Assembly (NCBI RefSeq): GCF_037414475.1
Contig: NZ_CP147913.1
Location: 6,384,001-6,448,000 of the forward strand
DNA length: 64,000 nt
DNA from: Myxococcus stipitatus
GTDB taxonomy: Bacteria > Myxococcota > Myxococcia > Myxococcales > Myxococcaceae
Reading direction: 5' to 3'
The notes under the pieces: generated by a model
Seen by the model: the letters and a program-made list of their open reading frames with translations, nothing else
Databases searched by the model: none
What the model was told of the DNA's origin: nothing
Position numbers and translations under genes: made by a program
Shown: piece after piece, positions 33,548 through 42,307 of the stretch
Numbering within the stretch: the stretch's first letter is position 1
Layout: the number at the start of each line of letters is the position of its first letter

Positions 33548-35014
33548 TCACTCGTCCGGCGACTGGACGATGAGCTTCTCCTTGCCGCACACGTCGCAGC
33601 GCAGGTGGATGAACAAGTCTCCGTCGCTCTCCTCGGGGACCTCGCCCTCGGGCACGCCGAGCTCCGCCTTCGCCAGCGCCGCCACCTTCGACGGGATGTC
33701 CTCCGCCTTCAGCGACTGCACGTAGGTCATCTCGCGCTCGTGGCACTCGCGCGTCTCCGGCCCGTTCAGCCACGAGGGCTCCATGCCCTCCGGCATCCGG
33801 CTCACCAGCTCCAGGTTGGTGACCGACTCGGCCAGGTAAGCCAGGCGGCGCAGACGCGCCTCCTCGGGCAGCGCTGCGAAGACCTGGAAGCCCTCGAACA
33901 GCGCGTCGCGGTTGTCGCCCGTCGCCAGCTGCGCCAGCTCCAACGCGGCCTCGCTCGACTCCAGCGCCTCGTCCCAGTTGTTGTCCGGGCTGAAGCCCGC
34001 CTCCAGGAGCGCCGTGTACAGCTGCGTCGCCGCCAGGCGCCGCCGGGCCTCCTGCAGGTGCTCCACCACCTCGTGCGTCAGCCGCAGCTCCAGGAGCGCG
34101 CCCGTCGTGCGCGGGTCGATGGAGCCCGTCAGGTCATCCACCTCCACCTCTTCCCGCAGCGCGCCCTTGAGCACCTGCGCGGTGGCGAAGCGGAACAGGG
34201 GCAGCACGCCGACCTCGCGCAGGTACATGGCCGCCACGTTGGCGTCCTTCGCACCCATGCGCAGCGCCTTCTGCGCCTTGTCCACCACCGCCGGGTCCGC
34301 CATCGGCTTCTTGTTCTCCAGCCGCGTCTTCACCGCCTCGCGGTAGAGCGTCTCCAGCGAGCTGCCCGGAGGCATCCGCTGCGGCACCAGCGGCCTCAGC
34401 CCCGGCACGTCCAACACCCAGAGCGGGGGCATGGCCAGGCGCTTCAGGCCTCGGAAGAAGAGCGAGCCGGGTGGGTCCTGCGGCTTGAACGGGGGCAACT
34501 CCTCCGCGGTGGGCTCACCCATGAGGAGCGCGTTCGCCTGCACTCCCAGCGCCTTTTCGCGCTGTTCACGGGTGAACGCGGTGATTCCCTGGGCGGGCGG
34601 TGGAGGGGGCGGGGGGGCTTCTTCCCCGTCCAGACCGACGACGCGGTCCATGTCCACGTCGTCCATCTCCATATCGTCCAAGCCCTTGGCGCCCGTGAAG
34701 TCGCAGCGCAAGAGCTTCAGCTTCTCGAAGGTGGCTCCCTCGAGGTTCGCCCCCCGGAAGTCACAGTCCTGCAAGCGCCCGCCGTGAAAATAGGCGTTCG
34801 ACAGGTCCGTGTCCCGGAAGTTGATTTTGGACAAATCGCACCGCTCCCACTCCGAACCCACGAGCCCTAGGCCCGACAAGTCCGCGTTGGCGGAGAAAAG
34901 TTGCGTGAAGGTGGCGCCAGTGTGCTCGGTCGGGACCTGACCGCCCTTGCGCAGTCGGTTCCACTCGGCCGACCCGTTCTGGAGGAGCTTCTCGATACTG
35001 GGGGCTTTCGGCAT
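33548..35014 (-). CDS. Pentapeptide-repeat protein with C-terminal CxxC tail
   Basis: A 488-residue protein. Residues 30-105 carry pentapeptide repeats of the A(D/N)LxG type (ANADLSGLGLVGSEWERCDLSKINFRDTDLS and CDFRGANLEGATFEKL), expected to fold as a right-handed quadrilateral beta helix. A proline-rich hinge (about 130-145) leads to a helical domain of 300 residues that I cannot assign. The C-terminal LRCDVCGKEKLIV carries a CxxC pair, possibly metal-binding. ATG 35014 is chosen because a 14-residue upstream extension lacks coding character. It is divergent from the pseudouridine synthase across 45 bases, which must hold both promoters. Confidence 0.72.
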   Translation of the reverse strand: MPKAPSIEKLLQNGSAEWNRLRKGGQVPTEHTGATFTQLFSANADLSGLGLVGSEWERCDLSKINFRDTDLSNAYFHGGRLQDCDFRGANLEGATFEKLKLLRCDFTGAKGLDDMEMDDVDMDRVVGLDGEEAPPPPPPPAQGITAFTREQREKALGVQANALLMGEPTAEELPPFKPQDPPGSLFFRGLKRLAMPPLWVLDVPGLRPLVPQRMPPGSSLETLYREAVKTRLENKKPMADPAVVDKAQKALRMGAKDANVAAMYLREVGVLPLFRFATAQVLKGALREEVEVDDLTGSIDPRTTGALLELRLTHEVVEHLQEARRRLAATQLYTALLEAGFSPDNNWDEALESSEAALELAQLATGDNRDALFEGFQVFAALPEEARLRRLAYLAESVTNLELVSRMPEGMEPSWLNGPETRECHEREMTYVQSLKAEDIPSKVAALAKAELGVPEGEVPEESDGDLFIHLRCDVCGKEKLIVQSPDE

Positions 35015-35058
35015 GGACCCGGGATTATTCGTATGGTCTGGTCCGCGCGCCAGCACAA

Positions 35059-36015
35059 ATGATCGAGTACCGAATCGAGACCGACACCGCCGGGATGCGC
35101 CTGGACAAACACCTGCGCAAACGGCTGCCCACCGTTCCGGTGAGCCACCTGTTCAAGATGATTCGCACCAAGAAGGTGCGGGTGAACGGGAAACGCGCTC
35201 AGCCCGAGCAGTTGCTCGCCGAGGGCGACGTGCTCACCATCCGGGGCGACGAGCAGACCCTCAGGGGCGAGGACCGTCCGAAAGTGGACCGTCCCCCCCC
35301 GCCGGTGGACCCCAGCCGGCTGGTCATCTTGCGCGAGGACGACTGGTTGATGGCCGTGGACAAGCCCAGCGGGATGGCGGTTCACACCGGCAGCGGCATC
35401 ACCGGGGGCACGCTGGTGGACTACGTGCGCGCCTACCTGGGGCCCAAGGCCGTCCGCAACGACTTCACGGCCTCCCCCGCCCACCGGCTGGACCGGGAGA
35501 CCTCCGGGGTCATCCTCGTGGCCAAGCGCCGGCCGGCGATGGTGCACTTCACGGAGGTCTTCACCCACGGGCTCTCCAAGAAGCGCTACCTCACCCTGGT
35601 GAAGGGGAAGATGACCAAGGAGTCCGGGGTCATCGACCTGCCCCTGTCCGAGCATCAACAGACGGCCGAGTCCAAGGCCCGTCGCGGGGTGAACATGCAG
35701 GACGCGCTCACCCGCTGGAAGGTCGTCAAGCAGTCGGGCGACGCAGCGCTCCTGTCCTGCGCCATCGAGACGGGGCGCACCCATCAGATAAGAAGGCACC
35801 TGGCGGCCATTGGCCACCCGGTGCTGGGGGACAAGAAGTACGGTGACTTCGCCTACAACCGCGACGTGCAGGCGCGCTGGGGGCTCAAGCGGTTGTTCCT
35901 GCACGCCGAGCGCATCGAGTTTCCCCACCCGGACGGCAGTGGCAAGGTGGCCGTGGAGGCCGCGCTCCCACCCGAGCTCCGGGACGTGCTCAAGCGGGCC
36001 GCGTTGCTGCCCTGA
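35059..36015 (+). CDS. RluA-family 23S rRNA pseudouridine synthase
   Basis: Converts specific uridines of rRNA or tRNA to pseudouridine. The 318-residue protein has an N-terminal S4 RNA-binding domain (LDKHLRKRLPTVPVSHLFKMIRTKKVRVNGKR) and the RluA catalytic motif AHRLDRETSGVILVAK, with the catalytic Asp after RL. The TGRTHQIRRHLAAIGHPVLGD motif follows. S4 plus this catalytic core matches RluC or RluD more than RluA, but the exact target cannot be told. The start is ATG 35059. Confidence 0.94.
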   Translation: MIEYRIETDTAGMRLDKHLRKRLPTVPVSHLFKMIRTKKVRVNGKRAQPEQLLAEGDVLTIRGDEQTLRGEDRPKVDRPPPPVDPSRLVILREDDWLMAVDKPSGMAVHTGSGITGGTLVDYVRAYLGPKAVRNDFTASPAHRLDRETSGVILVAKRRPAMVHFTEVFTHGLSKKRYLTLVKGKMTKESGVIDLPLSEHQQTAESKARRGVNMQDALTRWKVVKQSGDAALLSCAIETGRTHQIRRHLAAIGHPVLGDKKYGDFAYNRDVQARWGLKRLFLHAERIEFPHPDGSGKVAVEAALPPELRDVLKRAALLP

Positions 36016-36047
36016 AGACCAGTCGCCCGCGAGGTTTCAACACACGT

Positions 36048-38618
36048 ATGTCCGACTCCAAGACGACTGACCGCAGCCGCTCGAAGCTGGTGCTGGAGGG
36101 GGGCCCCCCGGGGCGCTGGTGGAAGGTGCTGCTGAAGCTTGCGGGCTGGCTGGCGCTGACGGGCGCCACGGCGGGCGCGCTCGGCCTGGTGGCCATCTAC
36201 TACGTGTTCTCGGAGGGGCTGCCGGCCATCCCCAAGGTGGACGAGTACTGGCCCCCCATCGTCACCGAGGTCTACACCGACGACGCGGTGCTCGCGGGTG
36301 AGTTCTACAACGAGCGCCGCAAGGTGGTGCCCTACGAGCGGATTCCGAAGCGGCTGGTGCAGGCGTTCATCGCCAGCGAGGACTCCAGCTTCTTCGACCA
36401 CTTCGGCGTGGACGTGCTGGGCACGGCGCGCGCGGCCTTCAAGACCATTGGCGCCAAGCTGGGCCTGCGCTCCGGCGGCATCCAGGGTGGCTCCACGCTG
36501 ACGCAGCAGACGGCGAAGGCGGTGCTCATCTCCGCGGAGGGCTACAAGTCCGCCACGGCGAAGACGCTCAAGCGCAAGATTCGCGAGGCCATCCTCGCCA
36601 TGCGCCTGGAGGAGGCGCTGACGAAGGAGGAGATTCTCTACCTCTACCTCAACAACGTCTTCCTCGGGCACCACAGCTACGGCGTGCAGAGCGCGGCGGA
36701 GAACTACTACCGCAAGGACGTGCGCGACCTGACCCTGGGCGAGATGACGCTCATCGCGGGTCTGCCGCAGGCGCCCAGCCGCTACTCGCCGTTCCTGCGT
36801 CCGGACGCGGCTCGCAAGCGCCGCGCGTACGTGCTGCGCCGCATGCTGACGGAAGGGATGATCTCCCAGGCCGAGCACGACGCGGCCAACGCGGAGGCGG
36901 TGAACGTGTACCCCGTGGAGGACGTGTTCCACGAGTTCGCGCCGTACTTCGTCGAGCAGGTGCGCAAGGACGTGGTGGACCGCTACGGCAACCCCGCGCT
37001 GCTCAAGGAGGGCCTCAAGGTCTTCACCACCATGGACAGTGAGCGCCAGCGCGCCGCGCAGGACGCGGTGATGGATGGCCTGCTGTCGTTGGACAAGCGC
37101 CAGGGGTGGCGGGGGCCGGTGCAGCAGCTGGCCCCGGACGAACTCAAGGCGTTCATCGAGCGTGGGAAGAAGGCCCTGGGCAAGGAGGCGCTGGTGGAGG
37201 GGCGGCTGTACGTGGCCGCCGTCACCGCCATCGACTCGGACGGGAAGGGCGCGGACATCCAGGTGGGGCCGCACGCGGCGCGGCTGCCGCTGTTGGGCAT
37301 GCGCTGGGCGCGCAAGGTGAACCCGGAGGGCTACTACCCGGCGATGATGATTTCGTCGGTGAAGAAGGCCATCGCGGTGGGCGACCTGGTGGTGGTGCGC
37401 CACGTGACGAAGAAGGACCTCACGGACGACAAGGAGCAGTGGGACAAGGGCCTGGCGGCGGACATCACCGACGAGGGCGTGAAGCTCTTCCGGCTGGAGC
37501 AGACGCCCGAGGCCCAGAGCGCGCTCGTCTCCGTGGACCCGCATCGCCAGTACCTCACGGCGATGGTGGGCGGGTACGACTTCGACGACAACGAGTTCAA
37601 CCGCGCGTTCCAGGCGTGCCGCCAGCCGGGCAGCTCGTTCAAGCCGTTCGTGTATTCGGCGGCGTTGGAGCAGCTGAACTGGACGGAGGCCACCATCATC
37701 GTGGACTCGCCCATCGTGGAGCACGACCCGGACAACAAGGTGTCGTGGAAGCCGGAGAACTACAGCGAGGAGTTCGTGGGTGACGTGCTCTTGCGCACGG
37801 CGCTGGTGAACTCGATGAACATCCCCGCGGTGAAGACGTTCGGCGCGGTGGGCGTGAAGAACATGGCGGCGTGGAGCACGAAGCTGGGCATCTCCACGCC
37901 CATGAACATGGACTTCTCCGCGGCGCTGGGCTCGTCGTGTGTGTACCCGGTGGACCTGGCCAACGCCTACGCGACGTTCAACCGCTACGGCCGCAAGAAG
38001 CCCACGTACTTCGTGCGCAAGGTGGAGGACCGCTGGGGCCGCACGCTGGAGGACCACACGGCGTTCGACGACGCGTGGGCGCCGCTCCAGGACCGCGTGG
38101 CCGCGGGCTACGCGCGCCTGTTCGAGCCGGGTGAGCAGGTGATGAGCCCCGAGGTGGGCTTCATCCTCACGCACCTGCTGCGCGGCGTGGTGCTGCAGGG
38201 CACGGGCGGTCCGGCCAGCCGCCTGGGCAAGCCCGCGGCGGGCAAGACGGGCACGACGAACGACTCGTTCGATGCGTGGTTCGCCGCGTATACGCGCGAC
38301 CTGGTGACGGTGGCGTGGGTGGGCTACGACTTGAACCCGCATCCGCTCGGCCGCTACGAGACGGGTGGCCGCGCGGCGCTGCCCATCTGGCTCAACTACA
38401 TGAAGCGCGCGCTGGAGGGCCGGCCGCAGTCGGAGTTCTTCCCGTGGCAGTCGATGGACCTGGTTCGGCTGCACATCGACAAGAAGACGGGGAAGATTGC
38501 GCCTCCCGGCTCGAAGAACTCGGAGTTGATGTTCTTCAAGAAGGGCACCGAGCCGAAGGACGCCGTGCCCGACAAGAACCAGGTCGACGTGGACCAGTTC
38601 ATGATGGGCGCGCAGTAG
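36048..38618 (+). CDS. Class A penicillin-binding protein (PBP1A-type)
   Basis: A bifunctional peptidoglycan synthase of 856 residues, anchored in the inner membrane by a helix at about 29-54. The glycosyltransferase domain has the catalytic Glu E111 in ASEDSSFFDHFGVD, then GGSTLTQQTAK, KRKIREAILAMRLE and YLNNVFLGHHSYGVQSAAENYY. The transpeptidase domain has S529-S-F-K532 as the nucleophile motif and K733-T-G near the end; the SxN motif is read as SMN (NSMNIPAVKTFG). A long insertion between the two catalytic domains (about 330-480) is typical of PBP1A. The gene follows the pseudouridine synthase after 32 bases. Confidence 0.95.
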   Translation: MSDSKTTDRSRSKLVLEGGPPGRWWKVLLKLAGWLALTGATAGALGLVAIYYVFSEGLPAIPKVDEYWPPIVTEVYTDDAVLAGEFYNERRKVVPYERIPKRLVQAFIASEDSSFFDHFGVDVLGTARAAFKTIGAKLGLRSGGIQGGSTLTQQTAKAVLISAEGYKSATAKTLKRKIREAILAMRLEEALTKEEILYLYLNNVFLGHHSYGVQSAAENYYRKDVRDLTLGEMTLIAGLPQAPSRYSPFLRPDAARKRRAYVLRRMLTEGMISQAEHDAANAEAVNVYPVEDVFHEFAPYFVEQVRKDVVDRYGNPALLKEGLKVFTTMDSERQRAAQDAVMDGLLSLDKRQGWRGPVQQLAPDELKAFIERGKKALGKEALVEGRLYVAAVTAIDSDGKGADIQVGPHAARLPLLGMRWARKVNPEGYYPAMMISSVKKAIAVGDLVVVRHVTKKDLTDDKEQWDKGLAADITDEGVKLFRLEQTPEAQSALVSVDPHRQYLTAMVGGYDFDDNEFNRAFQACRQPGSSFKPFVYSAALEQLNWTEATIIVDSPIVEHDPDNKVSWKPENYSEEFVGDVLLRTALVNSMNIPAVKTFGAVGVKNMAAWSTKLGISTPMNMDFSAALGSSCVYPVDLANAYATFNRYGRKKPTYFVRKVEDRWGRTLEDHTAFDDAWAPLQDRVAAGYARLFEPGEQVMSPEVGFILTHLLRGVVLQGTGGPASRLGKPAAGKTGTTNDSFDAWFAAYTRDLVTVAWVGYDLNPHPLGRYETGGRAALPIWLNYMKRALEGRPQSEFFPWQSMDLVRLHIDKKTGKIAPPGSKNSELMFFKKGTEPKDAVPDKNQVDVDQFMMGAQ

Positions 38619-38641
38619 CGCTCCCGTCCGTGTGAGCCCTC

Positions 38642-38679
38642 CGGGCCCCGTGCGCCTCCGTGGGAGGTCGCGGGGCCCG
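38642..38679. terminator. Bidirectional terminator between PBP1A gene and pyrF
   Basis: CGGGCCCCG (38642-38650) pairs perfectly with CGGGGCCCG (38671-38679). Inside, CCTCC pairs with GGAGG, giving a branched or bulged hairpin. It lies 24 bases after the PBP1A stop and faces pyrF from the other side. ATTCATTC follows on the plus strand. Confidence 0.7.
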
Positions 38680-38704
38680 ATTCATTCGGGGTGCTCCGTC
38701 CTGC

Positions 38705-39559
38705 TCAGGCTCCCGCGCGGAAGCGGCGCGCGGGCTCGACGTGACGCTCGATGGCGGAGCGCAGCGACGCGAGGTCCGGCCCTGCCTCGAGCACGGAGCG
38801 CGTGGCGGTGGGGATGACCTGCGCCTCGCGCCCGGCGAACAGGCGCTTGAGGTCGTCGAAGCCCGCGCCCTGCGCGCCGATTCCGGGCGTGAGCATGAGC
38901 GCGCCGCCCAGCCTCTCCACGACTCCCCGGTCCGAGTCGGGCAGCGTGGCGCCCATCACCGCGCCCGCGGGCAGCACCCCCGGGCCCGACTTCTCGTTGA
39001 ACTCGCGCAGTCCATCCGCCAACGCCTGCGCCACCATGCGCCCGTCCGCCCCCGTCGAGGTCTGGAGCGACGTGCCCTCCGGATTCGATGAGCGCACCAC
39101 GATGAACGCACAAGCACCGGAAGCCCGCGCCCGCTCCATCGTCTTCACCAGCGCCCCAAGCCCCAGGTACGCGGTGAACGTGGCCGCGTCGGCCTCGTAC
39201 GGGCTGCCCGCGCCGAACACCGTCTCGGCGTAGGCATCCATCGTCGAGCCGATGTCCCCGCGCTTCACATCCAGCAACGCGAGCGTGCCCGCCGCCTTGA
39301 AGCGCTTCATCAACGACTGGAGCACCTGGAGGCCCTGGGGGCCATGGCGCTCGAAGAAGGCGCTCTGCGGCTTCACCACCGCGACGCGCTCACCGGCGGC
39401 CTCGGCGATGCGCTCGCAGAAGTCCGAGAGGCCCTTCGCGGTGTCGGGCAGTCCCCACTTCGTGAGCAGGTCCCTCGACGGGTCGACGCCAAGGCAGAAC
39501 GGAGAGCGCTCATCGGCGAGCCGGGCGAAGCGCTGGGCAAAGGACTGAGGGGACGTCAC
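38705..39559 (-). CDS. pyrF: Orotidine-5'-phosphate decarboxylase, type 2
   Basis: Decarboxylates OMP to UMP, the last step of de novo pyrimidine synthesis. The 284-residue protein has the type 2 layout, longer than E. coli PyrF. FCLGVDPSRDLL holds the first Asp, and LLDVKRGDIGSTMDAYAE has the catalytic Asp-Lys-x-x-Asp. The C-terminal phosphate site is in MLTPGIGAQGAG. Start ATG 39559. It is separated from the SDR gene downstream in the coordinate sense by 28 bases, and both read leftward, so they may be co-transcribed. Confidence 0.95.
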   Translation of the reverse strand: MTSPQSFAQRFARLADERSPFCLGVDPSRDLLTKWGLPDTAKGLSDFCERIAEAAGERVAVVKPQSAFFERHGPQGLQVLQSLMKRFKAAGTLALLDVKRGDIGSTMDAYAETVFGAGSPYEADAATFTAYLGLGALVKTMERARASGACAFIVVRSSNPEGTSLQTSTGADGRMVAQALADGLREFNEKSGPGVLPAGAVMGATLPDSDRGVVERLGGALMLTPGIGAQGAGFDDLKRLFAGREAQVIPTATRSVLEAGPDLASLRSAIERHVEPARRFRAGA

Positions 39560-39586
39560 CGTTCCATCTCCGGGGCAAGTGAAAGG

Positions 39587-40348
39587 TCAGCGCAGCCGGC
39601 GGGCGGCGGCGTCGAAAATCGGGTTGGGCAGCACCTTCGCCAGCCGAGAGGGGATGGCGAGCTGCCACGGGAAGGACAGCTCCGCGTCACCGCGAAGGAT
39701 GCCCGCGCCCATCAACTCCACGGCCTCCTCCGTCTCCATCAGGAAGGGCATGGGGAAGGCGTTGTTGGCGGTCATCTCGCTCTTCACGAAGCCCGGGAAC
39801 ACACACGTGACACGCACGCCCGTGTTGCTCAGGTCCACGCGCAGGCTCTCGAGGAACGTCGCGAGGAACGCCTTGGACGCCGAATACGCCGCATGGCCCG
39901 CGAGCCCTCGGTGCGCGGCGAGGCTGGAGATGCCCACCAGGTGCCCTCGCCGGCGCTCCACCATGCGCGGCAACACCGCCGTCAACGTGGCGGCGGCGCC
40001 CGTGACGTTGGTGTCGATGATGGCGCGGACCGGCGCCCACTCCATCCTCCGTCCATGCGTGACACCGCCGACCCCCGCGTTGGCGACGACGAGGTCCAAC
40101 CCGCCACACTCCGCATCGAGCTCGAGCAGCCGCTCTTGGGTGGACTCCACCTGGGTGACGTCCATCTCCACCGGCTCCACCGTCGCACCGGCGGCCTGCG
40201 CCTCGGCGGCGAGCGCCTGGAGCTGCGGCATGCGGCGTCCCGCGGCGAACACTCGGAGGCCCCGCTTGGCCAACCACAGCGCGAGGCCCCGTCCCAGGCC
40301 GCTCGAAGCGCCTGTCACCAGCGCCGTCCGGTAGCTCATCTCCGCCAT
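39587..40348 (-). CDS. Short-chain dehydrogenase/reductase
   Basis: A 253-residue classical SDR. The NAD(P)-binding glycine loop is TGASSGLGRG near residue 13, with an Arg-rich segment after the second strand (AAGRR) that favours NADP. NAGVG follows. The catalytic Ser-Tyr-Lys lie in ISSLAAHRGLAGHAAYSASKAF. VFPGFVKSEM is typical of the retinol-type or fatty-acyl-CoA reductase-like SDRs that act in lipid metabolism. The substrate is unknown. Start ATG 40348 (MAEMSYR); a second Met three codons on is also possible. It lies upstream of pyrF. Confidence 0.9.
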   Translation of the reverse strand: MAEMSYRTALVTGASSGLGRGLALWLAKRGLRVFAAGRRMPQLQALAAEAQAAGATVEPVEMDVTQVESTQERLLELDAECGGLDLVVANAGVGGVTHGRRMEWAPVRAIIDTNVTGAAATLTAVLPRMVERRRGHLVGISSLAAHRGLAGHAAYSASKAFLATFLESLRVDLSNTGVRVTCVFPGFVKSEMTANNAFPMPFLMETEEAVELMGAGILRGDAELSFPWQLAIPSRLAKVLPNPIFDAAARRLR

Positions 40349-40519
40349 GGTGTATCCATCCTCCTGGCTGCGTGGCTGCTTCTCGCACGGTTGGCACCGG
40401 AAGGGGGACACAAATCCATGACCTCGTCCGGGGCTTCACCCACGCGGCTGCCCAGGGGTTGAGTGGCGTGCGCTTGCCCCAGGGATGTTGACGAGCACAC
40501 GCGAGCCTCCGCGGGCACG

Positions 40520-40554
40520 GTGGACCCCGCGCTCCAGGGAAGGCGAGGGTCCAC
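40520..40554 (-). terminator. Possible hairpin after arylsulfatase
   Basis: GTGGACCC pairs perfectly with GGGTCCAC around a 19-base loop, 20 bases after the sulfatase stop as read on the minus strand. The following bases are GC-rich with no T run, so this is a weak call. Confidence 0.35.
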
Positions 40555-40573
40555 CTGCATGCGCCGGTGTCGC

Positions 40574-42073
40574 TCAGTGCAGGCCCGACGGCGCGGCCTC
40601 CAGCTTCGCGACGACCTGGTCCACGGAGAAGCTGGACGGGCGCTGGCGAGGCGGGAACTCGCGGAACGTCGACAGGAACCGCGCCACGGCCTGCTGCGCG
40701 GGGACGAAGTAGAAGGCATGGTCGATGAGCCAGGCCTGATAACCCACCGCGTCCTGCGAGCGCTCCAGCGGGTCGGCGCGCAAGTCGAACGCGAGCGGCG
40801 CGCGGCGGAAGGTGAACGGCTCACCCCAGGCCTCGATGCCCTTGGCGTTCTGCTCCGCGAAGACGAGCTTCATGCGTCCGTGGCGCACCGCGACCAGCTC
40901 CCCGTCGTCGCCGAAGTAGAAGAACTCCACGCGCTGCGAGGGGTTCTTGCCGGCCAGGAACTCGGTCTGGTCATACCCGTCCAGATGCACCTTGAAGTGC
41001 TTGCCGTTGGCGTCGTGGCCGCGCTTGCACTTCTCCACGATGTCCGGGTCTCCCGCCGCGGAGAGGAACGTGGGCAGCCAGTCCTCCGAGGAGAACAGCT
41101 CGTTGAACTGCGTGCCCGGCTCGATGACGCCGGGCCAGCGCACCACACACGGCGCGCGGAAGGCGCCTTCCCAGTTCGTGTCCTTCTCACCTCGGAAGGG
41201 CGTCATGCCGCCGTCGGGCCACATGCACGTCATCGCGCCGTTGTCCGTGGTGTAGACGACAATAGTGTTCTCGGAGAGCCCCAACTCGTCGAGCTTGTCG
41301 AGCAGCTGGCCCACCTGGCCGTCGTGCTCGACCATGCCGTCCGGGTACAGCCCCAGCCCCGTCTTGCCCCGGGACTCGGGCTTCAGGTGCGTGTGGATGT
41401 GCATGCGCGTGGTGTTGAACCACATGAAGAACGGCTGGTCGGACTTCTTCGCGCGCTCCAGGTAGTCCATGGCCGCGCCGAGGAACTCCTCGTCCACCGT
41501 CTCCATGCGCTTCTTCGTGAGCGGGCCCGTGTCCTTCACCGTCTGCCCGCCCTTGCCATCCGACTTGCAGCGCAGCACGCCGCGCGGACCGAAGTGCTTC
41601 CTGAACGCGGGGTCCTTCGGATAGTCCGGGTTCTCTGGCTCCTCCTCCGCGTTGAGGTGGTAGAGGTTGCCGAAGAACTCGTCGAAGCCGTGGACGGTGG
41701 GCAGGTACTCGTCGCGGTCTCCCAGGTGGTTCTTCCCGAACTGGGCCGTCATGTAGCCGCGGGCCTTGAGCAGGTCGGCGATGGTGGGGTCCTCGGGCTG
41801 GAGGCCGACCTTCGCGCCCGGCATGCCGACCTTGGTGAGGCCGGTGCGGAAGGGACATTGTCCGGTGATGAAGGCCGCGCGTCCAGCGGTGCAACTCTGT
41901 TGCGCGTAGTAGTCGGTGAAGAGCGCGCCTTCCTTCGCGAGCCGGTCGATGTTGGGCGTGCGGTAGCCCATGGCTCCAAGGTTGTAGGCGCTGACGTTCC
42001 AGTAGCCGATATCGTCGCCGAAGATGACGAGGATGTTGGGCTGCTTGCTGGCTTCCTTCTTCTTGGTGGCCAT
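40574..42073 (-). CDS. Arylsulfatase (Cys-type sulfatase)
   Basis: A 499-residue sulfatase without signal peptide or Tat motif. The metal site begins with FGDDIGYWN (D20-D21). The formylglycine motif is C61-T-A-G-R65, the Cys type that needs oxidation by formylglycine-generating enzyme; no such gene is in this window. MHIHTHLKP and TTDNGA match the family. Substrates are usually sulfate esters; closest motif style is the prokaryotic arylsulfatase A-like group. ATG 42073 fits the family N-terminus KKQPNILVI-type. Hydrophobic export signal is absent, so cytoplasmic action is inferred. It is divergent from thrE across 235 bases. Confidence 0.92.
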   Translation of the reverse strand: MATKKKEASKQPNILVIFGDDIGYWNVSAYNLGAMGYRTPNIDRLAKEGALFTDYYAQQSCTAGRAAFITGQCPFRTGLTKVGMPGAKVGLQPEDPTIADLLKARGYMTAQFGKNHLGDRDEYLPTVHGFDEFFGNLYHLNAEEEPENPDYPKDPAFRKHFGPRGVLRCKSDGKGGQTVKDTGPLTKKRMETVDEEFLGAAMDYLERAKKSDQPFFMWFNTTRMHIHTHLKPESRGKTGLGLYPDGMVEHDGQVGQLLDKLDELGLSENTIVVYTTDNGAMTCMWPDGGMTPFRGEKDTNWEGAFRAPCVVRWPGVIEPGTQFNELFSSEDWLPTFLSAAGDPDIVEKCKRGHDANGKHFKVHLDGYDQTEFLAGKNPSQRVEFFYFGDDGELVAVRHGRMKLVFAEQNAKGIEAWGEPFTFRRAPLAFDLRADPLERSQDAVGYQAWLIDHAFYFVPAQQAVARFLSTFREFPPRQRPSSFSVDQVVAKLEAAPSGLH

Positions 42074-42307
42074 CGAGTCCCCCGGAATGAATGTGCAATA
42101 CGGGTGGATGTGGTGACCCCCAGGGGCAAGGAGGGGCGAACAGGGAATCGAGCCGAGAGGTGGGCCGTCTGGCTCGCGGCGCCGCGGTGATGGTCTCAAG
42201 ACACCCGGCCGCCCCAGTGAGCAGGTTCCTGGGACACTCGCCCGTCTCCACCTCCCGCCGGAGGCTTGCTCCGTTGCAGGGAGCGGACGGCTGGAAGGCG
42301 GCACTCC

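Noticed and set aside
35853..38474. An 870-codon minus-strand open frame opposite the PBP1A gene
   Set aside because: Composition is His/Arg/Gln/Leu-rich, typical of an antisense shadow. The plus strand has all PBP1A motifs.
40349..40573. tRNA or small RNA gene in the SDR-sulfatase gap
   Set aside because: Only one hairpin with a long loop is seen; no cloverleaf or conserved T-loop.
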